Positions 52,979 through 60,783 of a DNA stretch of 64,000 nt are shown here, piece after piece (position 1 is the first letter of the stretch; each line of letters begins with the position of its first letter). Both the position numbers and the translations under genes were made by a program. Source of the stretch: Lacrimispora sphenoides JCM 1415 (GTDB lineage Bacteria; Bacillota; Clostridia; Lachnospirales; Lachnospiraceae); contig NZ_LT630003.1 of NCBI RefSeq assembly GCF_900105615.1, positions 3,918,501-3,982,500 of the forward strand, read 5' to 3'. A model generated the notes under the pieces. It was not told the DNA's origin. It did not search any database and saw nothing but the letters and a program-made list of their open reading frames with translations.

Positions 52979-54013
52979 TTATACACGGGCAATCATTTCA
53001 CCAAACTTTTTCTTTTCTTCTTTTATAAATGCATGTACCTCCTCCGGAGCCGGCAGGGAATCCGAACAGTTATTGCTCTTTACCATCATGGAGGCCTCTG
53101 CCGAACCAAACTCCAGACAGTCTATGATATCCCAACCCTGGTACAGGCCGTAGAGGAACCCGGAACCATATCCGTCGCCGCCGCCAAATCCCTTTCTGGC
53201 TTCCACCGGGAACGGTTTGATGGAAAATGACTGTCCGTCATAAGTATAAGCCGTAGACCCTTTCATTCCATGCTTAATGACCACGATCCTGGCACGATAT
53301 CCCTGCCAAAGAGCCGCACTTTCCTCGTCTGTCATGCCTGGTCTGATCAGTTTCTCCGTTAAGTCGAATTCTTCTCTTGAGCCCATGATTATGTCAGCTT
53401 CTTTGGCAACTGCAGAGTAATATATGGAGATTTCATCCGCATTCTTCCAGTTATAGGCTCTGTAATCGATATCAAAGATAATTCTGACATCGTTTCTCTT
53501 CGCCAGCATGACCGCCTTAAGGGCTGCTTCTCTTGACGGGCTTTGTGCAAGTGCCGTACCTGATATGAGAATTGCTTTTGCCTTTTTGATATATGCTTCG
53601 TCTATGTCTTCTACATCCAGCTGCAAGTCAGCAATGCAGTTCCGGTACATCAGGATATTACTGTCACTGGAAGAGAGCATCTCTGTAAAAGTCAGTCCCA
53701 GCTTTTCTCCATTTTTACACTTTGTAATATGAGAGGTATCGATCCCCTGTTCATTAAAATAATCCACGACAAATTCACCGAACTGGTCATCTGACACTTT
53801 CCCGATAAATCCCGCCTTCATGCCATGTCTGGTCACACCCACGGCGATGTTAGCCGGAGAACCGCCTACAAACTTTTCAAACATGTGCACTTTTTTTAAC
53901 GGCTTAAATTCTTCTTTCACATACTCATTGTAAGCCGGATTAAAATCAATTGCCACCCTTCCAAGAAGAATTATGTCCATTTCTCTGGTTTCGTCAAATT
54001 TTACATATTCCAT
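52979..54013 (-). CDS. iolC: 5-dehydro-2-deoxygluconokinase
   Basis: 344 residues from the ATG at 54013, which is preceded by GGAGAG; longer in-frame starts to 54073 would lie in the intergenic hairpin. PfkB-family features: DIILLGRVAIDFN, FVGGSPANIAVGVTRHG near residue 50 (sugar-binding GG) and RKGFGGGDGYGSGFLYGLYQG near residue 270, holding the catalytic Asp and anion hole (GGGDGYG in place of GAGD). It phosphorylates 2-deoxy-5-keto-gluconate. A terminator-like hairpin separates it from mmsA. Confidence 0.92.
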   Translation of the reverse strand: MEYVKFDETREMDIILLGRVAIDFNPAYNEYVKEEFKPLKKVHMFEKFVGGSPANIAVGVTRHGMKAGFIGKVSDDQFGEFVVDYFNEQGIDTSHITKCKNGEKLGLTFTEMLSSSDSNILMYRNCIADLQLDVEDIDEAYIKKAKAILISGTALAQSPSREAALKAVMLAKRNDVRIIFDIDYRAYNWKNADEISIYYSAVAKEADIIMGSREEFDLTEKLIRPGMTDEESAALWQGYRARIVVIKHGMKGSTAYTYDGQSFSIKPFPVEARKGFGGGDGYGSGFLYGLYQGWDIIDCLEFGSAEASMMVKSNNCSDSLPAPEEVHAFIKEEKKKFGEMIARV

Positions 54014-54064
54014 CGTTACATCTCTCCCATCCCGTTTTGCATGCGGAAACCATTTTTTGTAACG

Positions 54065-54110
54065 AAAAAACACACTGCAAGGTCTTAATCCGCCTTGCAG
54101 GGCGTTTTTT
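54065..54110 (-). terminator. Terminator-like hairpin between mmsA and iolC
   Basis: CTGCAAGG / CCTTGCAG (54075-54082 and 54093-54100), further paired by A-rich and T-rich flanks, with TTTTTTCG after it on the minus strand. It lies inside the iol operon, 20 bases past the mmsA stop. No good promoter follows before iolC. Confidence 0.65.
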
Positions 54111-54130
54111 CTATCATTGGCCGGCTTCTT

Positions 54131-55642
54131 TTAGATTGTACCATCCCAGGTATTCACGTTTGTGGATTCTCCGGTTTCTTCGTCGAACCACCTGGTGGTG
54201 ACAACTTTATTTTCTGTGAAGAATCTGAATCCATCCTTGCCTAAGCAGTGCAGATCTCCGATAAATGACAGCTTCTTGCCGTTGAAAGGAAACATTCCAA
54301 CCGGAACCGGAATCCCCACATTGATACCGATCATACCACCGTCGGTGTGTCTTGCGAACTCTCTGGCATAGTGACCGTTCTGCGTAAAGATAACAGAACC
54401 ATTTGCATATGGATTGGCATTCATGATCTCTAATCCCTCTTCAAAAGTCTTTACTCTCTTGATGCACAGCACCGGTCCGAAGATTTCTTTTTCCCCTACA
54501 CTCATGCCGGGAGCCACATGATCAAATATTGTGGGCCCTAAGTAAAAGCCGCTTTCATAACCTTCAACAACAATGTCCCGTCCATCAAGTACAAGCTCTG
54601 CGCCTTCTTCTATTCCTGTCTCGATCCACTTGACGATAGAATCTTTATGAGCCTGATTAACCACCGGACCGAGTTTCGAACTCTTATCATACGCCGGACC
54701 CACTTTAAGAGTCTTGGCCTGTGCGATAATTTCCGCCACAAGAGCATCGGCAATTCCCTCCTGCACGACAACAACAGGAAGAGCCATACATCTTTCTCCT
54801 GCACATCCAAAGGTGGAATTAATAATACCAGCCGCTACCCTTTTGACTGGCGCATCATTTAAAACCAGAGCATGGTTCTTTGCTTCGCAGAGAGCCTGAA
54901 CTCTCTTACCTGTTGCAGCAGCAGTCGAGTAGATATGCATACCCACAGATGTGGAACCTACGAAGCTGATCCCTTTGATGTCGGGATGAGTGAGAAGAAT
55001 CTCTGCTTCATTTCTGGAGCAGGTGACAATATTAATAACGCCGTCCGGCAGTCCTGCTTCTTTATACAATTCTGCTATACGCATACAAGACTGAGGGGTA
55101 AAGGATGCGGCTTTCAGCACAATGGTATTTCCGCAGGCGATGCACATAGGGGTCATCCAGCCCATAGGTATCATTGCCGGGAAATTAAATGGCACAATGC
55201 CGGCAAATACTCCAAGAGGCATACGGTACAGAACCGTATCAAATCCGCTGGAAGCGTCCATCAGGCTGTCTCCCATCATCAGTGACGGAGCACTTATGGC
55301 CTGTTCGGTTCCTTCTTTGGCTTTCAGTACATCGCCCTGAGCCTCTTCCCAGTTTTTGCCGTTTTCTTTTGCTACCAGCATGGTCAGTTCATCCATATGC
55401 TCGATGAGCAGATCCCTGAGCTTATAAAGTACCTGAACTCTTTTAATCACAGGGGTAGATGACCAGGACGGATATGCCGCTTTGGCTGCCTCCACGGCTT
55501 CTTCCACTTCTGCCGGAGTACAGCAAGGCACCTTGGCAATTACTTCACCGGTACTGGGATCGTACGCATCAGAATACTTTTCTGTCTTCGATTCCTTCCA
55601 TTGACCATTTACAAGAAACTTTAATTTTTTTACTTCTCCCAT
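54131..55642 (-). CDS. mmsA: Methylmalonate-semialdehyde dehydrogenase (IolA/MmsA)
   Basis: 503 residues from the ATG at 55642 (MGEVKKLKFLVNGQW), the usual family start; longer in-frame starts at 55654 and 55675 are less supported. LVAKENGKNWEEAQGDVLK and INSTFGCAGERCMALPVVVV near residue 275 (catalytic Cys in the GERC motif) with FGPVLCIKRVKTFEEG are CoA-acylating ALDH blocks. It oxidises malonate semialdehyde from inositol to acetyl-CoA and CO2 without a separate biotin step. Hairpins flank it on both sides. Confidence 0.92.
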   Translation of the reverse strand: MGEVKKLKFLVNGQWKESKTEKYSDAYDPSTGEVIAKVPCCTPAEVEEAVEAAKAAYPSWSSTPVIKRVQVLYKLRDLLIEHMDELTMLVAKENGKNWEEAQGDVLKAKEGTEQAISAPSLMMGDSLMDASSGFDTVLYRMPLGVFAGIVPFNFPAMIPMGWMTPMCIACGNTIVLKAASFTPQSCMRIAELYKEAGLPDGVINIVTCSRNEAEILLTHPDIKGISFVGSTSVGMHIYSTAAATGKRVQALCEAKNHALVLNDAPVKRVAAGIINSTFGCAGERCMALPVVVVQEGIADALVAEIIAQAKTLKVGPAYDKSSKLGPVVNQAHKDSIVKWIETGIEEGAELVLDGRDIVVEGYESGFYLGPTIFDHVAPGMSVGEKEIFGPVLCIKRVKTFEEGLEIMNANPYANGSVIFTQNGHYAREFARHTDGGMIGINVGIPVPVGMFPFNGKKLSFIGDLHCLGKDGFRFFTENKVVTTRWFDEETGESTNVNTWDGTI

Positions 55643-55688
55643 TTTTATATCCATTCCTTTCTCTTCGCTTAACATACAAAGCGTTATA

Positions 55689-55714
55689 AAAAACGGCTTG
55701 TTTAAGCGGTTTTT
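55689..55714 (-). terminator. Terminator-like hairpin between iolJ and mmsA
   Basis: AAAAAC-g-GCTT / AAGC-g-GTTTTT around GTTT (55689-55699 and 55704-55714), with a T-rich minus-strand tail. It lies 18 bases past the iolJ stop, inside the operon. Confidence 0.5.
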
Positions 55715-55731
55715 AATGATATCATACTGAT

Positions 55732-56580
55732 TTATGTAAGCGGCTCCTCACAGTTAAAGATCCGGATATGCTGCTTTACATTCTCATACACTCCCCGGAC
55801 CATCGCTTTATTCAGTCCGAAATAATCATGCTTTCCTTCAGATTCCAGATATTTTGCAGCTTCATATGTAAGACTGTCAAAGCTGGCTGTTGCAATGTTG
55901 ATCTTTCGGATTCCTAGGCCTATGGCTTTCCGGAAGTCCTCTGGAGTAATTCCGGTCCCGCCGTGAAGAACCAGAGGAACATCAGTCTTCTGATCAATGG
56001 CTTCCAACACATCAAAAGCCAGTCTGGGAGCCACCGGATAATTGCCGTGAGCATTACCGATTGCTACTGCCAGTGCATCCACACCGGTCCTCTCGCAAAA
56101 GGTTCTGGCATCGTCAGGATTGGTACATCGGATTCCCTCATCCGTACTCCCATCCTCGCTTCCGCCCACCAGGCCAAGCTCTGCTTCTACAGTCGCTCTA
56201 TATACCCCTGCGAGATTGACTGCCTCTAAGGTCTTTGCCATATTCTCTTCAAAGGGAAGGTTGGAGCCATCCATCATCACGGAGGTGAACCCATAATCCA
56301 AAGCCTGTTTTAACACTTGAATGGTCTTGCCGTGATCCAGATGAACTGCGATATCGACCTTTGCATTCTTCGCTGCCTCCACCATCATGGGCCCCATCAG
56401 AGTCAGCGGGGAATGAGGAAGACGCACTTCCGCGATCTGTAAGATAATGGAGGTATTCATATCTTCAGCTGCCTTTACAGCTCCCTTCACCATCTCAAGG
56501 TTTCCCACACTGAAGGCTCCAACCGCCCTGTTTTTTTCTGAGGCCTGATCCAGCAATTCCTTCATTTTTACTAATCCCAT
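55732..56580 (-). CDS. iolJ: Class II aldolase, probable 6-phospho-5-dehydro-2-deoxygluconate aldolase (IolJ)
   Basis: 282 residues. Class II FBP-aldolase motifs: AVHLDHGKTIQVLKQALDYGFTSVMMDGS (zinc His and catalytic Asp), VEAELGLVGGSEDG, GNAHGNYPVAPRLAF and VLHGGTGITPEDFRKAIGLGIRKINIAT. By context it cleaves 2-deoxy-5-keto-gluconate-6-phosphate to dihydroxyacetone phosphate and malonate semialdehyde, the IolJ reaction. A plain fructose-bisphosphate aldolase is a possible alternative but the gene is first in the iol operon. AAAGGAG precedes the ATG by 7 bases. Confidence 0.88.
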   Translation of the reverse strand: MGLVKMKELLDQASEKNRAVGAFSVGNLEMVKGAVKAAEDMNTSIILQIAEVRLPHSPLTLMGPMMVEAAKNAKVDIAVHLDHGKTIQVLKQALDYGFTSVMMDGSNLPFEENMAKTLEAVNLAGVYRATVEAELGLVGGSEDGSTDEGIRCTNPDDARTFCERTGVDALAVAIGNAHGNYPVAPRLAFDVLEAIDQKTDVPLVLHGGTGITPEDFRKAIGLGIRKINIATASFDSLTYEAAKYLESEGKHDYFGLNKAMVRGVYENVKQHIRIFNCEEPLT

Positions 56581-56739
56581 ACATCTTCTCCTTTATCCGG
56601 GCTTCCATCCCACTGACTGTGGAAAATTTCCGCCGCATGATCCCTAATCATCTCTTTTCTGGTATGGAAGGAGAAAATCACATTTCCTGTTCCACTACCA
56701 TTTCATCAATGACAATAAGAGTTTTCCTCTCCCTTCCTC

Positions 56740-56860
56740 TTTATGGTTATGTTTTGATTTTATTTATGTAATGTTATGGTCATATTTTAGCACTTATTTC
56801 GATGTCAGTCAAGACATTCCTCTATTATTTTATAAATAATGGTTAAGTGTTGGTTACTTC
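56740..56860. promoter_or_regulatory. Candidate IolR operator repeats
   Basis: TGGTTA occurs at 56744, 56840 and 56851. The last two are exactly 11 bases apart, immediately before the iolR -35 box. TTATGGTC also lies at 56775. The B. subtilis IolR operator is an 11-base direct repeat, so these sites fit a DeoR-type repressor controlling both divergent genes. The 56581-56937 gap holds only these sites and the two promoters. Confidence 0.45.
56784..56812 (-). promoter_or_regulatory. iol operon promoter
   Basis: On the minus strand TTGACT (56807-56812), a 17-base spacer and TAAAAT (56784-56789). The start near 56777 gives a leader of about 200 bases before iolJ. Confidence 0.6.
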
Positions 56861-56889
56861 TTGATATTTTTTTGTACATCTGCTATAAT
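56861..56889 (+). promoter_or_regulatory. iolR promoter
   Basis: TTGATA (56861-56866), a 17-base spacer and TATAAT (56884-56889). AAGGAG then follows at about 56923, 9 bases before the ATG at 56938. Confidence 0.75.
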
Positions 56890-56937
56890 CTTTCTATAAC
56901 AGTATGCCAGAGAGGCAGCTGAGCAAGGAGTACACTT

Positions 56938-57714
56938 ATGAGAATTTCCCGAATCGACCAATTGGAGCAATATATACTGGAGCACAGAACGGCTTCCATT
57001 GATACTCTGTGTGAAGAATTTAAAATTTCAAAAAACACCCTTCGCCGGGACTTAGAGATCCTTGTCGCCCGCGGCACCGTGGAAAAAGTCTACGGCGGCG
57101 TCATTGCATGTGAAAATGCGACCCCTATCCCGAATCTGGTCACCTTCCATGAGCGTACCGGAAGAAATGCCCAAAGTAAACAAAAGATCGCCGCACTGGC
57201 CGCTTCCTTTGTACGGGAGAGGGATATCATATTTATTGACAGCGGGACCACCACCATGAGCATTGTGGATCACCTGGCCCATTTAAGTACGGTCACTGTC
57301 ATTACCAACAGCCTCCAGGTCATCAATAAATCCATGAATTATCCCAACATTAATTTAATCGTCCTCCCAGGATCCCTAAAAAGGGATACTGCTTCATTAG
57401 TGGGCAGCTCCTGCGTGGAATACTTAGAGGATTATAACATTGTCCGGGCATTTATGGCCTGCACCGCAATTTCCCTTCAGGCTGGGGTTTGCAACGCCTC
57501 CACAGAGGAATACATCATTAAGAAAACAGCGTTAAAAAAGAGCCAGAAACACTATCTTCTGGCTGATTCCTCAAAGTTTGGGCGTACCTCACTTATGACC
57601 TTCGGAGAGATCGGTCAGTTTGATTGTATATTGACAGAACAGATGCCTGATGATGAATTCAGTTCTTACTGCAAAGATCAGGACTGTGCCATCCAAATCG
57701 CTCCCGAATCGTAG
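56938..57714 (+). CDS. DeoR/GlpR family regulator, probable IolR
   Basis: 258 residues. N-terminal DeoR HTH: SIDTLCEEFKISKNTLRRDLEILVARGTVEKVYGG (about residues 22-55). The C-terminal sensor domain has DSGTTTMSIVDHL (phosphosugar loop) near residue 100 and VYCNA-like VCNASTEEYIIKKTALKKSQKHYLLADSSKFG near residue 185. IolR in B. subtilis binds the pathway intermediate 2-deoxy-5-keto-gluconate-6-phosphate and then leaves the DNA. The divergent position to iolJ and the repeat sites between support the assignment. The residues contacting the inducer are not provable from sequence alone. Confidence 0.85.
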   Translation: MRISRIDQLEQYILEHRTASIDTLCEEFKISKNTLRRDLEILVARGTVEKVYGGVIACENATPIPNLVTFHERTGRNAQSKQKIAALAASFVRERDIIFIDSGTTTMSIVDHLAHLSTVTVITNSLQVINKSMNYPNINLIVLPGSLKRDTASLVGSSCVEYLEDYNIVRAFMACTAISLQAGVCNASTEEYIIKKTALKKSQKHYLLADSSKFGRTSLMTFGEIGQFDCILTEQMPDDEFSSYCKDQDCAIQIAPES

Positions 57715-57784
57715 ATGAAAGCTTTATCTATTCGGTGTGGAGAGAATCTTCTGTTAAAAAGATAATCAGCGGAAAATAAAAGAA

Positions 57785-57826
57785 AGACACAGGTGCTGCT
57801 GTTGCTATTTGGCACTTCCTGTGTCT
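57785..57826. terminator. Terminator between convergent iolR and gldA-like genes
   Basis: AGACACAGG / CCTGTGTCT (57785-57793 and 57818-57826) with an inner GTGC/GCAC pairing. The minus strand continues TTTCTTTTATTTT; the plus-strand tail is weaker. Confidence 0.7.
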
Positions 57827-57838
57827 ATTATAAGTGGT

Positions 57839-58927
57839 TTAACTTTTATAATCTTCCAACTCCTGAATTGCGCGGTATATCATTTCTTTTGTAACCGGAT
57901 AAGGTGTATGGGTCAGTTCCTGATTTGCCAGCGCTGCCTCCAATACATCCTCAAGCGAATCGCTGCGGTCCAGCTCCAGGTCTGCCAGACAGACCGGAAG
58001 ACCGATGGAACGATTCAGTTCATAAGCCTTCTTAAACTTATCCCAGTTCTGATCGAGAATCAGATTTACCAGAGTGCCATAGGACACAACCTCACCATGC
58101 AGATGATTCTTTTCGATACTTTTACGCTTTGTCAGTCCATAAAATAACGCATGTGCGACCCCGCCGTTATAATCTGGTTGAACCGATACCGAAGTGACGC
58201 CAGGAGCTACGACGATATTTAAAATCGTATTTACCAATGCCTCGCTTATCTTTCCTGCTTTCGCATCCTCCAGTGCCTGCTTTCCTTCCCGAACCATTGG
58301 AAAAAAGCACATATTACCGGCTGTGATGCCAAACTCACTGCCAAAGTCCAGATGTTCACCTGATTTGGCTGACCACTCGGATTCCACATTTTTCGCCATT
58401 GCATCACCAATCCCTGCCCAGAGAAATTTTGTCGGAGCCGCCAATATGATACGTGGATCGATAAAGCAATGAGACGGCACGGATCTCAGTTTTACGATCT
58501 CACGGAAGGAACCATCCTTATGATACATAATGCTGATTTTTGTTACCGGAGAACAGTTTGATGCGATGGATGGAACCGTAAACACAGCCTTTCCCATTCT
58601 GTCCCCAATTACCTTACCCGTATCAATGCATTTTCCCCCTCCAACGGCAAGAATCATATGGATTTCCTGACTGCCGAGTATTGCAAGGATTCGTTTCACA
58701 TTTTCAAAGGTTGTGTCCCTGCCGTAAAGCACTTCTGCTGTTACGGTAAGTCCTGCTGCCTGCAATGCAGGCAAAACATAAGATTTCGATGCATTCCATG
58801 CCTTTTCGCCATAAACCACTGCCACTCTGGTTCCGTATTTTCTCATCTCATCACCAAATGCTGAAAACGCATCCTCACCAACCGTAAACTGGGGCAAATA
58901 AATCGATGTTCGTCTATTCATGATCAC
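57839..58927 (-). CDS. Glycerol-dehydrogenase-like iron/zinc-containing alcohol dehydrogenase
   Basis: 362 residues. The GTG at 58927 overlaps the stop of the small ORF by 4 bases and has AAAGGA 7 bases upstream. VVYGEKAW, LAVGGGKCIDTGKVIGD (dinucleotide-binding GGGK) and VPSIASNCSP are family blocks. Metal ligands are GIGDAMAKN (Asp), GGVAHALFYG (His) and KNHLHGEVVSYG (His), matching the Asp/His/His set of GldA. It reduces or oxidises a small polyol or keto compound with NAD. It is last in a three-gene unit: SDR, small ORF and this gene. The exact substrate is unknown. Confidence 0.86.
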   Translation of the reverse strand: MIMNRRTSIYLPQFTVGEDAFSAFGDEMRKYGTRVAVVYGEKAWNASKSYVLPALQAAGLTVTAEVLYGRDTTFENVKRILAILGSQEIHMILAVGGGKCIDTGKVIGDRMGKAVFTVPSIASNCSPVTKISIMYHKDGSFREIVKLRSVPSHCFIDPRIILAAPTKFLWAGIGDAMAKNVESEWSAKSGEHLDFGSEFGITAGNMCFFPMVREGKQALEDAKAGKISEALVNTILNIVVAPGVTSVSVQPDYNGGVAHALFYGLTKRKSIEKNHLHGEVVSYGTLVNLILDQNWDKFKKAYELNRSIGLPVCLADLELDRSDSLEDVLEAALANQELTHTPYPVTKEMIYRAIQELEDYKS

Positions 58928-59079
58928 TGTCCATTCCTTTCCAACCTTTTAATCCAGTTACATTCTGCCATGGCCGGAACTGTATCCCCCAGTGAAATCA
59001 CCTCATGCAGTACTCTGGCTTTTGCAGAAACATATCTCCGGCCTTCCATTCGTTCTTTTGTAATCTTTCCAGCTATCAT
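58924..59079 (-). CDS. 51-residue ORF translationally coupled to the gldA-like gene
   Basis: ATG 59079 follows AAGGAG by 8 bases and opens a frame of 51 codons (begins MIAGKITKERMEGRRY, ends WIKRLERNGQ). Its TGA stop overlaps the GTG of the gldA-like gene in a GTGA arrangement. The ribosome binding site overlaps the SDR stop. I do not recognise the product, which has a basic N-terminus and no membrane helix. It lies between two dehydrogenase genes and could be a subunit, a leader peptide or a decayed fragment. Confidence 0.6.
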   Translation of the reverse strand: MIAGKITKERMEGRRYVSAKARVLHEVISLGDTVPAMAECNWIKRLERNGQ

Positions 59080-59091
59080 AGGAAATTCTCC

Positions 59092-59865
59092 TTACCGGAC
59101 CAGATATCCCCCGTCTACTGGAATAACCGCACCATTCAAATAATCGGAGGCTGCTGATGCCAGAAAAACGCATGGTCCCTTCATATCTTCCGGAGTCCCC
59201 CATACATGTGCCGGGATACGGTCCGTTATCTCGTTGTATCTTGGGTTATCCGGCTCTGTCAGTGAAGCGTTCATTTCCGTATCCATGTAACCAGGTGCCA
59301 GTGCATTGACATTGATACCCGCAGCTGCCCACTCATTGCACAGAGCTTTTGTAAGCTGTGACACGCCTCCCTTGGATGCCGCATATGCAGGCACGGTATA
59401 GCCGCCAAAAAAGGACAACATAGAAGCAATGTTGATAATTTTTCCTTTGCTCTGCTGTTTTAAGAACTGCTGCCCGGCAAGCTTGCAGAGCTTGAACACG
59501 GCATTCAAATTTATATTGATTACAAAATTCCAATCCTCAATGGGAAATTCTTCTGACTTATGACGCTTCTGCACACCTGCACCATTGACCAGAATATCCA
59601 GATGCCCACCCATGCCGGTGATTGCAGCATAGAAGCCGTTCTCCAGGTCTTCATCATCTCCCAGATCTGCAATCACGCCGTGGCAAATGTAACCACTGTC
59701 ACAAAACTCTCTCGCTGCCTCCAGAGTCTTAGGGCTGATATCAATGATGCAGACTTCTGCTCCTGCTTCCAAAAGGCCTTCCGCCATTCCATGACACAAT
59801 CCCTGTGCCGCACCTGTTACGATTGCCTTTTTCCCGGTTAAATCTGTGTAATTTTTAATTTCCAT
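59092..59865 (-). CDS. SDR family dehydrogenase (KduD/gluconate 5-dehydrogenase-like)
   Basis: 257 residues, a classical SDR. TGxxxGxG variant is VTGAAQGLCHGMAEGL, NNAG is replaced by VNGAG near residue 95, then the serine SMLSFFGG and YAASKGGVSQL (catalytic Tyr and Lys), and GINVNALAPGYMDTEMN. The block order matches 2-deoxy-D-gluconate 3-dehydrogenase and KduD-like enzymes that act on keto-sugar acids. It reduces or oxidises a sugar acid with NAD(P)H. AAAGGAG precedes the ATG. Its promoter region has a GntR-like operator at 59909-59928. Confidence 0.88.
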   Translation of the reverse strand: MEIKNYTDLTGKKAIVTGAAQGLCHGMAEGLLEAGAEVCIIDISPKTLEAAREFCDSGYICHGVIADLGDDEDLENGFYAAITGMGGHLDILVNGAGVQKRHKSEEFPIEDWNFVININLNAVFKLCKLAGQQFLKQQSKGKIINIASMLSFFGGYTVPAYAASKGGVSQLTKALCNEWAAAGINVNALAPGYMDTEMNASLTEPDNPRYNEITDRIPAHVWGTPEDMKGPCVFLASAASDYLNGAVIPVDGGYLVR

Positions 59866-59908
59866 CCCTTTTTCTCCTTTTCCTCCAATACCTTAACTTG
59901 TTTTTCAC

Positions 59909-59928
59909 CTTGTTAGTCGTCTGACAAG
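59909..59928. promoter_or_regulatory. Candidate GntR operator before the SDR operon
   Basis: CTTGTTAG-tcgt-CTGACAAG (59909-59928) is an imperfect inverted repeat sharing GTCTGACAAG-like bases with the operator in the gntR promoter at 60704-60716. Confidence 0.5.
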
Positions 59929-59944
59929 TATCTTCTATCTTATA

Positions 59945-59965
59945 CCCCGGCTCATCATGCCGGGG
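59945..59965 (-). terminator. Hairpin downstream of gntR
   Basis: A perfect CCCCGGC / GCCGGGG stem with a 7-base loop, 15 bases past the gntR stop. T-tail is poor on the minus strand, so termination may be partial. Confidence 0.5.
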
Positions 59966-59980
59966 CTAAAATATAATGAA

Positions 59981-60676
59981 CTATGTTTCAGTTTCTGAGT
60001 CCAGCGCATCTTTCATGGAAGTCTGCAGATGCTCTTCCATCAGCAGTCCTGCCTTTTTCCCATCCCGATTCTTAAGCGCTTCCAGAATCATCGTATGATA
60101 ATAGATGCCATTTTTATATCCAACCAGCTCATTCAGCTGATGATGGTACTCTCTCGTGTTTGAAAGCACTTCACACAAACCGTGCTTAAGCAGCAGATTA
60201 CCGGAGGCTTCTGAAATCTCCTGATGAAACATCATATCGCTGTGCACAAACTCATCCGAATCTCCCACACTTCGTTTCATCTCATCAAGATAAGCTTCCA
60301 GCCGCTTTAACCCCTCCGGAGTGATATGCTCCGCTGCCAACTGGGCCGTCCCCTTCTCCACGACAATTCGATATTGAAGAGACTGGACAATGTCTTCCAT
60401 GCTGTAGTAATGATCTTTTCTGCCGGTTTTCCGAAAGACGGACATATCATTTGAAATAAGATAAGTTCCCTTTCCATGATGGCTCTCCATCAGTCCCAAT
60501 GCAATGAACTGCTGAATCGCCGTACGGATACTTGCCCGAGATACGGAAAGTTCCTCAGTAAGAACATGCTCCGACGGAATCATCTCACCGGCTTTCCAGA
60601 TGCCGTTTTCAATGTTGGATTTCATATATTCAATAATCTGAGCTGTTACATTCGATTTTTGAATCTTCATAAGCAT
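59981..60676 (-). CDS. GntR family regulator with FCD domain
   Basis: 231 residues. The winged HTH (TAQIIEYMKSNIENGIWKAGEM, TEELSVSRASIRTAIQQFIALGLMESHHGKGTYL) is followed by a C-terminal FCD all-helical domain (RLEAYLDEMKRSV, HSDMMFHQEISEASGN, HYHTMILEAL) with Asp/His residues that usually bind a metal and carboxylate ligand. It is a likely local repressor of the SDR-small ORF-gldA unit downstream and itself, because shared palindromes lie in both promoters. The start at 60676 has AAGGAG 4 bases upstream; the ATG at 60670 is an alternative. Confidence 0.88.
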   Translation of the reverse strand: MLMKIQKSNVTAQIIEYMKSNIENGIWKAGEMIPSEHVLTEELSVSRASIRTAIQQFIALGLMESHHGKGTYLISNDMSVFRKTGRKDHYYSMEDIVQSLQYRIVVEKGTAQLAAEHITPEGLKRLEAYLDEMKRSVGDSDEFVHSDMMFHQEISEASGNLLLKHGLCEVLSNTREYHHQLNELVGYKNGIYYHTMILEALKNRDGKKAGLLMEEHLQTSMKDALDSETET

Positions 60677-60693
60677 TAATCTCCTTGAGATGC

Positions 60694-60722
60694 ATTATAA
60701 CAGCTTGTCAGACAAATTACAA
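60694..60722 (-). promoter_or_regulatory. gntR promoter with operator in the spacer
   Basis: On the minus strand TTGTAA (60717-60722), a 17-base spacer and TATAAT (60694-60699). The palindrome TTGTC-A-GACAA (60705-60715) fills the spacer, so a bound repressor would block polymerase. Confidence 0.7.
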
Positions 60723-60783
60723 GTGACATTTTCTTATCTCACTCTTGCATTCATAAGCCAGTCGGCAGGAATATGGGATATTG

